64,000 nt of DNA from Williamsia soli (lineage in GTDB: Bacteria; Actinomycetota; Actinomycetes; Mycobacteriales; Mycobacteriaceae), in assembly GCF_017377795.1 (NCBI RefSeq), contig NZ_JAFRDR010000013.1, positions 62,001-126,000 of the forward strand. The letters run 5' to 3'. This document shows, in pieces, positions 17,257 to 24,805 of the stretch. Under the pieces are notes generated by a model. The model worked only from the letters and a program-made list of their open reading frames with translations. It searched no databases and had not been told where the DNA came from. Position 1 is the stretch's first letter. Every line of letters starts with the position of its first letter. Position numbers and translations under genes: made by a program.

Positions 17257-18614
17257 AGGCTCGGCGGCGGCACCAGGAGTAGCGAATCCGGATGATCCGG
17301 GTCCGCGCCGGTCCCCGCCGTCTGTGCCACATCCCTCCAGCGGGCGAGCCCGAAGTAGGGAAATGCCGCCGGCGCGTTGGGGATCAGGCCGCCGGCACAC
17401 ACCCGCGCGACACGAAGTGGTGTCAAGGCGATGTCCGGGGTGGTGATGTCGCAGACGACGATGTCGTGGCCACCGGCTCTCAGTCGCGTCTTCACTGTGG
17501 CCATGTCCCCGGTCGGCAACTCGCCGATGTCCACGGTCTGCGCGGGCTCGGTGAACCGCGGGAGTAACGCTTCGTGCGTGCGGGGGTCGAGCCATACCTG
17601 GGCTTGCGCGCCGAGGTCCCGGATGTGTTCGCTCCGTGCGCCGGCGGCGTCGAGGTAACTGCGGTCTGCTCGGTGATCGAGGTAGAGGCCGCGCGAGAGC
17701 ACCCCGGCGTCCATGGAACCGAACACCCAGCCGTGGGGCTCGAGCAGGCCACGGGTGAAGACCCAGCTGTGGATCGCTTCAAGGACCGCCTTGCGAGCAG
17801 TCTGGGCCGGATCGAGTTTGGCGGAGAATCCTCCTGCCACGATGCCCAATTCGGGGTCATGGACCACCGCAGCCACCACCGGCACCCCGAAGTAGGAGGG
17901 CAGTTCCAACAAGTGACACTGCAACCGGGTGTCACCGAGATCGTCGAGCAAACCCGGAACACTACGGAGGTCGATGCCGCGAGCGGGCAGGTTCAGGTGC
18001 CACCACAGCGAGAGCGCGTCGCGTTCGATCAGCTCCAGCAACCCGCGCGACGCCGCATCGACGAGACCGGCGCCGGTCGCGATGCCGGCGTAGTTGAGGT
18101 GGTGCAACCACGGTTCACGCCTGCGGCGGCCGGTCCGCCAGTTGAGGTAGACCAACGACGCCGGAACCAGCGTCGGTCGTCCGTCATCGCCGATCCCCTC
18201 GCACCAGGCGATCGAGGTGTCGTGAGTGAATTGTTCGAACGGGAATCCGGGCGTGTCGTACTGCCAGGACGCAAAGAAGTTCAACTCCTGCGGTCCGACG
18301 TGCCGGATGCCTTCGGCGCCCAACGTCCGGGGTGTCGCGCGTAGAAGGTGTCCGGGCACGTAGTTGCCACAGTAGCGTTCGACAGCCTCCCCGATCGCCG
18401 CGATCCGGGCACCGGCGCCATCGCCGAATGTTGTTCCCAGCGAGACCAGGTCGCTGGGCCAGTTACCGTGCGTTCTGGTGTCGGCGATCTCCGCCGTCAA
18501 TCCGATGTACCGCTCCGGCAGAGCATCGAGCCTTTGCACCGGATGCACGGCGCGGATGATGCCGGCATACGGATCGACGAGATCGTCTGCGGACAGCAAG
18601 CCGGACGCGTTCAT
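17253..18614 (-). CDS. YcaO-domain cyclodehydratase (azoline-forming type)
   Basis: 453-residue stand-alone YcaO protein. Expected ATP/Mg-binding acidic motifs are GEAVERY (75-81), ELIERDA (194-200) and KAVLEA (275-280). GIATGAGLVDAASRG precedes the second motif as in the family. The C-terminus ends VPPPSL; a proline-rich end is typical of azoline-forming YcaO enzymes and helps form the active site. They use ATP to cyclise Cys, Ser or Thr side chains onto the preceding peptide carbonyl. As the candidate precursor lacks Cys, the rings would be (methyl)oxazolines. Overlaps the hydrolase gene upstream and the MFS gene downstream by 4 bases each. Confidence 0.9.
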   Translation of the reverse strand: MNASGLLSADDLVDPYAGIIRAVHPVQRLDALPERYIGLTAEIADTRTHGNWPSDLVSLGTTFGDGAGARIAAIGEAVERYCGNYVPGHLLRATPRTLGAEGIRHVGPQELNFFASWQYDTPGFPFEQFTHDTSIAWCEGIGDDGRPTLVPASLVYLNWRTGRRRREPWLHHLNYAGIATGAGLVDAASRGLLELIERDALSLWWHLNLPARGIDLRSVPGLLDDLGDTRLQCHLLELPSYFGVPVVAAVVHDPELGIVAGGFSAKLDPAQTARKAVLEAIHSWVFTRGLLEPHGWVFGSMDAGVLSRGLYLDHRADRSYLDAAGARSEHIRDLGAQAQVWLDPRTHEALLPRFTEPAQTVDIGELPTGDMATVKTRLRAGGHDIVVCDITTPDIALTPLRVARVCAGGLIPNAPAAFPYFGLARWRDVAQTAGTGADPDHPDSLLLVPPPSL

Positions 18615-19954
18615 GCGGGGAGTTCCACACGCACGCCGGTGATGTCGCGCTCGGCGATCTGCATGGCCGTTCCGGTGAGTTGGTCTTCACCGCTCTGCAA
18701 GTCGCGTGCGTGACGTGGAAACGAGTGCGCCGAGATGATCACTGCCATGGATTCTCCTGGGTCGAGGTGGACCGATAGTGGGGTCAAGCGAACCGCTCGA
18801 TGTGGGGACAGCCCGTGCGCAACCTGTTCGAGCCGACCATCGCGGCGTCGGATAGCCAGCAGCGCGGCCCAATCAGCGTCCTCGACTGCGGAATTGATGT
18901 GCACCGTGGGCGTCCCGATCATCGAGGTGGCCGGAGCCGCGAAGTCCAGGACAAGGAGGTCGGGCCTCGCCGCGACCGCTCGCAGGTCGTCGCCCGGTGG
19001 AATCGAGGGGAAGGGGTCGGCGGGGTCGCTGACAAAACGGCCGCCGGGCAGGTCGACTCGCTGGGTTGCACTGGGCCACCGATTCAGTTCCACCAGATCA
19101 CCTCGCTGACCGTACATCTGCCCACCTGTCCCGGGCCTGCCTGCGAGCACTCCGTCAATCCATTGCGTCATGTGCTGGGCGCGGGCCGATCGGTACAGGC
19201 GGTGGTCCCACGGGCCCATGACGAGAGCGGCAGGTCCACCCCACGAGGTCCAGAGGTCGATGGTGTCCTGTGCGAACCAGTCGTAGGTGCCGCCGATGGC
19301 CAGCAGCGGGCACGACAATGCCGAAACATTGTCGGCGCGTTCTGTATCGGTGCGTACTGCCCTGATGACGTGGTCCCAGTACGCGATAGGTGGATGAACT
19401 CTGTGTCCTATCCGGGCTACCGGCAGGGTACTGAGTGCACCATCGGGGATGGCGCCACCCGGCGATCGGGTTCGGTCCCCGTGTTCGAGCCACCACCCCA
19501 CACGAGACTCGAGGTAAAAGGCGCCATCGACATTGCGTGCGGTCTCGCCAAGACCCAAAGCCGGGACGGCGACCGACACACCGCCGACGGCGTCCATACC
19601 GGCGTCGGACGCAGCGATCGTCGACTCCACGGCGCAGTGAGCGCCATAGGATGTGCCGTACATGATCACCGGCGCACTGCACCAGGATTGATGCGCAACC
19701 CATTCCAGCGTCGCCAGACCGTCGGCGCCCTCGTTCTCGTAGGGACGAAATGCGCCTGAGGATTGGTAGCGACCGCGGACATCTTGGGTCACCACAGCCA
19801 TACCGCGGCGAGCCCACTGAAGGGCTTCAGGCATGTGGGCGTGCACATCGTAGGGCGTGCGGACAATCAGCACCGCCCGCGGCGCCGTATCCGGGAGCAC
19901 GACCACGGTGTGCAGTCCGTAGATGGAAACGACCTCTGTGATCAGCGGCGTCAC
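18611..19954 (-). CDS. CocE/NonD (S15-like) alpha/beta hydrolase in RiPP cluster
   Basis: 447 residues of the CocE/NonD, X-Pro dipeptidyl-peptidase-like hydrolase family. TPYD and DVRGRYQSSGAF are family marks. The Ser nucleophile is S102 in GTSYG (100-104), with likely acid Asp in GGTYDWF and His in GPWDHR. A C-terminal jelly-roll domain is suggested from about residue 300 on. Members cleave acyl bonds, including peptide bonds after Pro or small residues. Between the E1-like and YcaO genes, with 4-base overlaps on both sides, it is a candidate for removing the leader or trimming the peptide. An esterase or tailoring role is also possible. Confidence 0.8.
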   Translation of the reverse strand: MTPLITEVVSIYGLHTVVVLPDTAPRAVLIVRTPYDVHAHMPEALQWARRGMAVVTQDVRGRYQSSGAFRPYENEGADGLATLEWVAHQSWCSAPVIMYGTSYGAHCAVESTIAASDAGMDAVGGVSVAVPALGLGETARNVDGAFYLESRVGWWLEHGDRTRSPGGAIPDGALSTLPVARIGHRVHPPIAYWDHVIRAVRTDTERADNVSALSCPLLAIGGTYDWFAQDTIDLWTSWGGPAALVMGPWDHRLYRSARAQHMTQWIDGVLAGRPGTGGQMYGQRGDLVELNRWPSATQRVDLPGGRFVSDPADPFPSIPPGDDLRAVAARPDLLVLDFAAPATSMIGTPTVHINSAVEDADWAALLAIRRRDGRLEQVAHGLSPHRAVRLTPLSVHLDPGESMAVIISAHSFPRHARDLQSGEDQLTGTAMQIAERDITGVRVELPA

Positions 19955-20646
19955 TGCGGCGCAACAGGTATCGGAAGTACAGGGTGACGCGACACTGTCA
20001 GGGATCGCAAATCCACCGCGGTCAACAAATAGTGCGAGCGCCGCGGGGGCGAGCTGGTTCGATCGGCGATCTCGGCCACGATCGCCTCAGCGATCGCCTC
20101 TGCCGCCCGATCCGACACCGGGTGCAGCGACGAGTCGATACGGCGTCCTGCGTCGACGGGCCGAAAGCGCGGTTGCATGCGGTCGCGGTGTGCGGTGCAT
20201 GCTCGCCGTCGCCGCAGTACGTCGACGACATCGACGGCGCGTGGGGTGATCACCTGCGTGATGCCGTCTCGGTAGCTGGCGAGGTCGACCTCGCCGATGT
20301 CGCGGGGAACCGCTTCGTCATCACTGAGATGACACACGAACTCTCCTCGGTCAGCACTAACGCTTCTGCGTCCCAGCAACATCGAGGTTGCGGCCGCGAC
20401 CTTTCCCTGGCCCCGGACGTCGACGAGAGGTACGGCGGGTACCGCGGTGACATGACCGGCGTCGATCAATGCGCTCAACGCTGCAGACGCAGTGGGCGAT
20501 GCGGGTACAGCACCCCCGGCAAGTACCTCGAAGAGCTGCTCGATGTCGGCCGGGGGCAGCGTCAGCTCGAAGTGTTCATCGTCGGCGGTGCGCAGCACGT
20601 AACCCTGGCGCGCTTGGTAGATCGACGTATTGGGGGAAAGCTGCAC
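19951..20646 (-). CDS. Short E1-like (TOMM cyclodehydratase partner) protein
   Basis: 231 residues, with no strong family match I can name with certainty. The N-terminus (IYQARQGYVLRTADDEHFELTLPPADIEQLFEVL) resembles the leader-binding start of E1-like/ocin-ThiF partners of YcaO. The end (LTAVDLRSLTVSRHPVLPIPVAPQ) resembles the C-terminus of such proteins, but the Cys residues that normally bind zinc there are missing. At 231 residues it is much shorter than usual E1-like partners (350 or more), so most of the ThiF fold is absent. GTG start at 20646 with a purine-rich RBS (AAGAAGCGAGA). Probable role: bring the precursor to YcaO. Confidence 0.6.
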   Translation of the reverse strand: MQLSPNTSIYQARQGYVLRTADDEHFELTLPPADIEQLFEVLAGGAVPASPTASAALSALIDAGHVTAVPAVPLVDVRGQGKVAAATSMLLGRRSVSADRGEFVCHLSDDEAVPRDIGEVDLASYRDGITQVITPRAVDVVDVLRRRRACTAHRDRMQPRFRPVDAGRRIDSSLHPVSDRAAEAIAEAIVAEIADRTSSPPRRSHYLLTAVDLRSLTVSRHPVLPIPVAPQ

Positions 20647-20673
20647 GATCTCGCTTCTTGTTCGGGCCTGCGT

Positions 20674-20700
20674 GCCACCCGGAAGTGTTGCCCGGGTGGC
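20674..20700 (-). terminator. Hairpin between precursor and E1-like gene (attenuator-like)
   Basis: A perfect 9-bp stem, GCCACCCGG and CCGGGTGGC, encloses a 9-base loop. It lies after the precursor stop and before the E1-like start. There is no T-run, so it is more likely a partial terminator or mRNA 3'-end stabiliser. Such a hairpin would let the cell make much more precursor than enzymes, as in many RiPP operons. Confidence 0.6.
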
Positions 20701-20738
20701 ACGCGGGTCAGTGATGCCTCAAATGATCCGGAGACCTA

Positions 20739-20861
20739 TCAGTCCTCGGTGTCCTGGGCGTCGTCGAACGGGTTCTCCACCAGCGCGTTGCTGTGGCCCG
20801 CGGAGTGGGTCGCCAAACCGACCGGCGCCTGGATCGAACGGAAGAACTCATTGTCGTTCAT
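20739..20861 (-). CDS. Candidate RiPP precursor peptide (40 residues)
   Basis: A 40-codon gene with a strong RBS (AAGGAG, 5 bases before ATG). The N-terminal half (residues 1-16, beginning MNDNEFFRSIQAPVGL) would be the leader. It is followed by THSAGHSN (18-25), with one Thr, two Ser and two His in eight residues, and then an acidic tail rich in Asp/Glu (29-40). There is no Cys, so a YcaO enzyme could only form oxazoline-type rings. His next to such rings is a plausible metal site. It lies upstream of the E1-like/hydrolase/YcaO/MFS operon on the same strand, behind its own promoter with a Fur/Zur-like box. It is shorter than common gene-finder cut-offs. Where leader ends and core begins is unknown; the acidic tail could be a follower. 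Confidence 0.75.
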   Translation of the reverse strand: MNDNEFFRSIQAPVGLATHSAGHSNALVENPFDDAQDTED

Positions 20862-20908
20862 GAATCTCCTTTTATTCGAGATGTATTCGCCCTGGAGAGG
20901 CGAACTGA

Positions 20909-20928
20909 ATGCCCGATTGAGCGGGCAT
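20909..20928 (-). promoter_or_regulatory. Small hairpin at the start of the precursor mRNA
   Basis: A 7-bp stem (ATGCCCG/CGGGCAT) with a 6-base loop falls at or just after the predicted transcription start of the precursor gene, about 50-70 bases before its ATG. It might stabilise the mRNA 5' end, or terminate read-through from the fecB gene upstream. Confidence 0.4.
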
Positions 20929-20932
20929 CACC

Positions 20933-20961
20933 ACCGTAGGCTAAATGACAATCGTTTTCAA
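20933..20961 (-). promoter_or_regulatory. Promoter of the RiPP operon with Fur/Zur-like box
   Basis: On the minus strand TTGAAA (20956-20961) and TACGGT (20933-20938) are separated by 17 bases, a good -35/-10 pair. The palindrome TGAAAACGATTGTCA (20946-20960) overlaps the -35 and spacer and matches 13 of 15 positions of the Zur-type consensus. Repression by a metal-loaded Fur-family protein would be steric. Confidence 0.65.
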
Positions 20962-20992
20962 TAGGTGGACCTGCGGCGCACCCTTATCGCCC

Positions 20993-21943
20993 TCATGCCG
21001 TGTTGAGTTCGGCGGTCACCGCATCGAGCACGATGCCCAGGGAGATGGTTCCACGCCCCGTTGCCCACACACTGGCCTCGACCTCCACGACACGATCGTT
21101 CTGCGCCGCCGAAATGGAGGGCCAGACCGGGTTGGCGGCAAGTCGCGCCGACAGCGGTTCGGTGTCTTCCCCTGATGAAAATGCCTGGGCGAAGATGACA
21201 TCGGGGTTCACTGCCGCAATCTGCTCCACCGACACTGTCGCGAAAGCGTCGGTGCCGGCCTGCCATGGGTAATTGCTGACCTCGGCGAGCAATGACCCGA
21301 CCGGAGTCTGGACGGAGTCGACTCCGAGGCTGCCGGGCTCCCCATACATCGACAGGGTGGTCACGTCACTTCGGTTTTGCTGTGCGTTCTCGACGCGGTC
21401 GATGAACCGTTGTGCGGCGACGTCGGCTTGGGCCTGCCTACCTGTCAACTGGCCCACCGTGCGCAAGAACTCGACCGAGTCCCGCCACGAGGTCGGGTTC
21501 ACCAGGTACAGCGGCGCGGATTCGGTGACCGCTCCACGCAACCCGTCCTGGACACCACCGAGCCCGATGACCAGGTCGGGTTGCGCCAAGGCGATGTCTT
21601 CGACATTCTCTTCGCCAAAACCGCCCGTGATCTGGCGCATCTGCGTGTCGGGACCGAAGAACCGGTCGTCGACTGCCAGGTCCTCGCGGTATGCCACCGG
21701 AACGATCCCGACTTCTTTCAGTGCGTCGACGCACATCATCGTCAGGCACGCGATGCGCTCGGCCGGGGCGTCGAGCGTCACCGTGGTGCCCGTCGAGTCG
21801 GTGACGGTGATCGCGTCGGCGGGCGACGCCTCGTCCTCGCCACTGCAGGCCACAGCGGAGGCAAGCAGCGCCAGCGCCGACGCGGTCACGGCAAGCCGAC
21901 GAGTCCTCGTTGGCAGGCCAGATAGACGGGTGAACTTGCGCAT
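20993..21943 (-). CDS. FecB-type periplasmic-binding lipoprotein (metal or metallophore uptake)
   Basis: 316-residue class III substrate-binding protein. A signal peptide with a lipobox-like end (SAVAC) is followed by the ITVTDSTGTTVTLDAPAERIACL start typical of FecB/BtuF-like proteins. LAQPDLVIGLG and AVNPDVIFAQAF are the paired lobe motifs. The frame is open to 22516, but ATG 21943 has GGGAG 6 bases upstream and gives a proper signal peptide. It is divergent from the permease genes, with a Fur-type box in the 31-base gap. Likely ligand: a chelated metal or siderophore-like compound, possibly the local RiPP product. Confidence 0.87.
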   Translation of the reverse strand: MRKFTRLSGLPTRTRRLAVTASALALLASAVACSGEDEASPADAITVTDSTGTTVTLDAPAERIACLTMMCVDALKEVGIVPVAYREDLAVDDRFFGPDTQMRQITGGFGEENVEDIALAQPDLVIGLGGVQDGLRGAVTESAPLYLVNPTSWRDSVEFLRTVGQLTGRQAQADVAAQRFIDRVENAQQNRSDVTTLSMYGEPGSLGVDSVQTPVGSLLAEVSNYPWQAGTDAFATVSVEQIAAVNPDVIFAQAFSSGEDTEPLSARLAANPVWPSISAAQNDRVVEVEASVWATGRGTISLGIVLDAVTAELNTA

Positions 21944-21973
21944 TCGATCTCCCTTACAGATGATGTTATGCGA

Positions 21974-21986
21974 AATGATAACCATT
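21974..21986. promoter_or_regulatory. Fur/Zur-type box between fecB and permease genes
   Basis: AATGATAACCATT is a near-perfect palindrome, differing at one position from the classical Fur core AATGATAATCATT. It lies at the divergent start of fecB and the first permease gene, over the likely fecB promoter (TAACAT as -10). This gives the importer the same kind of control as the RiPP genes. Confidence 0.6.
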
Positions 21987-22997
21987 GCCACTAACTTGCG
22001 GAGTAGGCCACCCGATCGGCGGCTCATGGGCCTCCTGCTTCTCGGTTCGGCAATGGTGGCCGGTGTTGTCGTCACCGCCCTGTGCGCGGGTGACCCCGCA
22101 CTGACACCCGCGCAGGCGATGTCGGCACTGTTTGACGCCGCCGATCCGCTGCACCGCAATGTCGCCGATTCTCGCCTGCCCCGAGCAGTGCTCGGTGCAC
22201 TGTGTGGCGCGGCGCTCGCCCTGGCCGGCATTTTGATGCAGGACGCGATGCAAAACCGCATAGCCGGGCCCGAACTGCTGGGCGTGTCCTCGGGTGCGGC
22301 CGTTGTGCTGACAGCGGTTACCGTGCTCGCGGTTCCGATTGCGCTGCACCAACTCCCGTACGTGGCACTCGTCGGTGCCGGCACGGCGGGCGCAATTGTC
22401 GTGACCGCGGTGGGCACCACGCACGATCCCACCCGCATGCTGTTGATCGGCGCGGCTGTGACTGCGCTGGCCTCTGGACTGGTCATCACGTTGGTGAGCT
22501 TGGGCACCGAGGGCAATCTGCCGCTGTTGTTCCGCTACCTACTCGGCAGTCTCAGCGAGCGCGGATGGCCCCACGTGCGCGTCGTGGCGCCGTGGCTCGC
22601 CGTCGCGATTCCTGTGGCACTGCTGCTGCGACATCGGGTGGCAGCGCTGTCACTCGGCGACGATGTCGCAGCGGGACTGGGCGTCAGCGTCCGTTGGACA
22701 CGACTGTGCGCTCTGGTGTGCGCCGGTGTCCTTGCGGCGGTCGTGGCCTCGGTGTGCGGCCCGGTCGCCTATGTCGCTCTGCTCGCACCCCACCTGTGCC
22801 GGTGGGCGCTGCGCACCACCAGCGCGCGCAGGGTCTTCTGGCTCACCCCGGTGGCGGGCGCGGCGCTCTTGGCGGGGGCTGACCTGATCTCTCGAATCGC
22901 TCTGTACCCCATCGAGATACCCGTTGGCATCACCACCACGCTGATCGGCGTTCCGGCGTTGTTGCTTTCGCTACATCGTCAGGACTCGGCGACGTGA
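21975..22997 (+). CDS. FecCD-type ABC permease, first subunit
   Basis: About 340 residues, a BtuC/FecCD-family permease with eight to ten hydrophobic segments. NRIAGPELLGVSSGAAVVL is the conserved periplasmic/membrane motif, and ALLAPHLCRWAL is the ATPase-contacting region. The start is uncertain: ATG 21975 keeps the usual basic stretch (NLRSRPPDRR) before helix 1 but would lie within the Fur-type box (leaderless); ATG 22026 is the alternative. It overlaps the second permease gene by GTGA. Confidence 0.87.
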   Translation: MITIATNLRSRPPDRRLMGLLLLGSAMVAGVVVTALCAGDPALTPAQAMSALFDAADPLHRNVADSRLPRAVLGALCGAALALAGILMQDAMQNRIAGPELLGVSSGAAVVLTAVTVLAVPIALHQLPYVALVGAGTAGAIVVTAVGTTHDPTRMLLIGAAVTALASGLVITLVSLGTEGNLPLLFRYLLGSLSERGWPHVRVVAPWLAVAIPVALLLRHRVAALSLGDDVAAGLGVSVRWTRLCALVCAGVLAAVVASVCGPVAYVALLAPHLCRWALRTTSARRVFWLTPVAGAALLAGADLISRIALYPIEIPVGITTTLIGVPALLLSLHRQDSAT

Positions 22998-23974
22998 GAC
23001 GCTCGTGCGCCCTGCTGATCGGAGGCGTCGCTGTTCTCTGCGGGCTGATCGTGGCGCACCTGCTCATCGGCCGGTCCGAACTCGGTGCCGCCGACACCCT
23101 GCGGGTCCTGACCGGCTCCAGCGACGTACGGGCACATCAAGTCATTGTGCTCAAGTACCGGTTGCCCCGCGTCCTCGTCGGCATCGGCGCAGGCGCACTG
23201 CTCGCACTCTCCGGCGCTCTGCTGCAAGCCGTCATCGGCAACCCGCTCGCCGAGCCCGGTACCACTGGCGTCGGAGCGGGCGCAGCGTTGGCAGTCGTGT
23301 TGTCTCTCATCGCCTTTCCCGGCCGCGAGGTCGCCGCGGCGGCCTCACTCATCGGTGCGGTCGTCGCTGGAGGACTTCTCTATCTGATCGGCCGGCGTTC
23401 GCTGGCGGTGGCCGGAATCCTGCTGGGCGCCGTTCTGGGCGCCGTCACGTCGTTGCTGCTGGTGGTCGATTCGCAGCCCATGGGCGTGGTACTGCGCTGG
23501 CTCGTCGGATCACTCAACGCACGCACCCCGTCGGACTGGAATGCGCTGTGGCCCTGGTTGCTGATGCTGGGGTTCGCTGCGCTGCTCGCAACCTCGCGCG
23601 TCAATGTCCTTGCGCTCGGCGAGACCACCGCAACTGGCCTGGGGCTTCCGGCCACCCGCGCACGGTTCGTGCTGCTGATGATCGCGGTACTCGCGGCGGC
23701 AGCCGCCGTCACCGCGACAGGCGCGGTGGCATTCATCGGTTTGATGGCACCACATCTCGCGCGCGTCCTGGCCGGCGGCGACTACCGCGAGTTGATACCC
23801 GTCAGCATGCTCCTCGGCGCCATCGGATTATCGGCGGCAGACCTTCTCGCGTTCAGCATCACGCTCGACCTGCCAGGGAGCGGCCCCTCCGTCACAGGTG
23901 TGCCGGTCGGCGCGGTGACTGCGTTACTCGGAGCCCCGTATCTGATCTGGCTCGTACGAAAGGACCGACGATGA
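22994..23974 (+). CDS. FecCD-type ABC permease, second subunit
   Basis: 326-residue permease of the same family. VIGNPLAEPGTTGVGAGAALAV is the family motif, GAVAFIGLMAPHLARVLAG the ATPase-coupling region, and FSITLDLPGSGPSVTGVPVGAVTALLGAPYLIWLV the typical C-terminus. GTG start at 22994, overlapping the stop of the first permease; its own end overlaps the ATPase gene (ATGA). The two permeases would form a heterodimer. Confidence 0.92.
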   Translation: MRRSCALLIGGVAVLCGLIVAHLLIGRSELGAADTLRVLTGSSDVRAHQVIVLKYRLPRVLVGIGAGALLALSGALLQAVIGNPLAEPGTTGVGAGAALAVVLSLIAFPGREVAAAASLIGAVVAGGLLYLIGRRSLAVAGILLGAVLGAVTSLLLVVDSQPMGVVLRWLVGSLNARTPSDWNALWPWLLMLGFAALLATSRVNVLALGETTATGLGLPATRARFVLLMIAVLAAAAAVTATGAVAFIGLMAPHLARVLAGGDYRELIPVSMLLGAIGLSAADLLAFSITLDLPGSGPSVTGVPVGAVTALLGAPYLIWLVRKDRR

Positions 23975-24762
23975 CCGAGAATCCGCCCCTGTTGGAAGGA
24001 CTCGATCTCGAGCTGGGTTACACCGGTCGGCGTCGGCCAGTCATCGACGGTCTCGAGGTGCAGATCGCCCCGGGCACCGCCACCGCACTGGTGGGGCCGA
24101 ACGGTTCGGGCAAGTCGACCCTGTTGATGGCGCTCGCGCGAGTGCTCACCCCCCGCCGCGGCCGGGTACGACTGAACGGAATCCCCCTCTCGACCCGCAA
24201 GTCGATCGAGGTGGCCCGAGAACTGGCCATCCTTCCGCAGGCATCGGTCGTACCGGCCGGTTTGAGGGTCCGTGAACTTGTCGAACAAGGCCGATACCCA
24301 CGCCTGGGGCCGCTCGCCATGCTCAGCCGACACGATGACGATGTGATGGCGCGGGCGATGACGATGGCAGGAGTCGCGCCCCTGGCCGACCGCCGACTCG
24401 ACACATTGTCGGGAGGCGAGCGACAACGGGCATGGATCGCGATGGCACTGGCTCAAGACACCGACATCCTGCTACTCGACGAACCAACCACCTATCTCGA
24501 CATCCGCCATCAGATCGACCTCATGGAACTGGTCGTCGAACTCGTTGGCACACACGACAAAACCGTCGTCATGGTCCTGCACGACATCAACCAGGCAGCT
24601 CGCTACTGCGACCGCATCATCGCGATGCGCGAGGGAGCCATCGTCGCGGATGGTCACCCCGACGAGGTCGTGACCACCGACCTGCTGCACACCGTGTTCG
24701 ACGTCCGTGCGCGGATCAGCCGCGACCCGGTGTCCGGTCGCCCGATGTTCACAGCGGAATGA
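23971..24762 (+). CDS. FecE-type ABC transporter ATPase
   Basis: 263 residues with Walker A GPNGSGKST, Q-loop LPQAS, signature LSGGERQRAWIAMALAQ, Walker B DILLLDEPTTYLD and the H-loop His in VLHDINQAARY. This matches iron-siderophore/cobalamin-type importer ATPases (FecE/FhuC). It completes the importer. The gene converges with nmtR after 43 bases. Confidence 0.93.
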   Translation: MTENPPLLEGLDLELGYTGRRRPVIDGLEVQIAPGTATALVGPNGSGKSTLLMALARVLTPRRGRVRLNGIPLSTRKSIEVARELAILPQASVVPAGLRVRELVEQGRYPRLGPLAMLSRHDDDVMARAMTMAGVAPLADRRLDTLSGGERQRAWIAMALAQDTDILLLDEPTTYLDIRHQIDLMELVVELVGTHDKTVVMVLHDINQAARYCDRIIAMREGAIVADGHPDEVVTTDLLHTVFDVRARISRDPVSGRPMFTAE

Positions 24763-24805
24763 AGGCCACCACGCACTGCTCGACTCGGGTGGGGCTCACG
24801 GCCCT

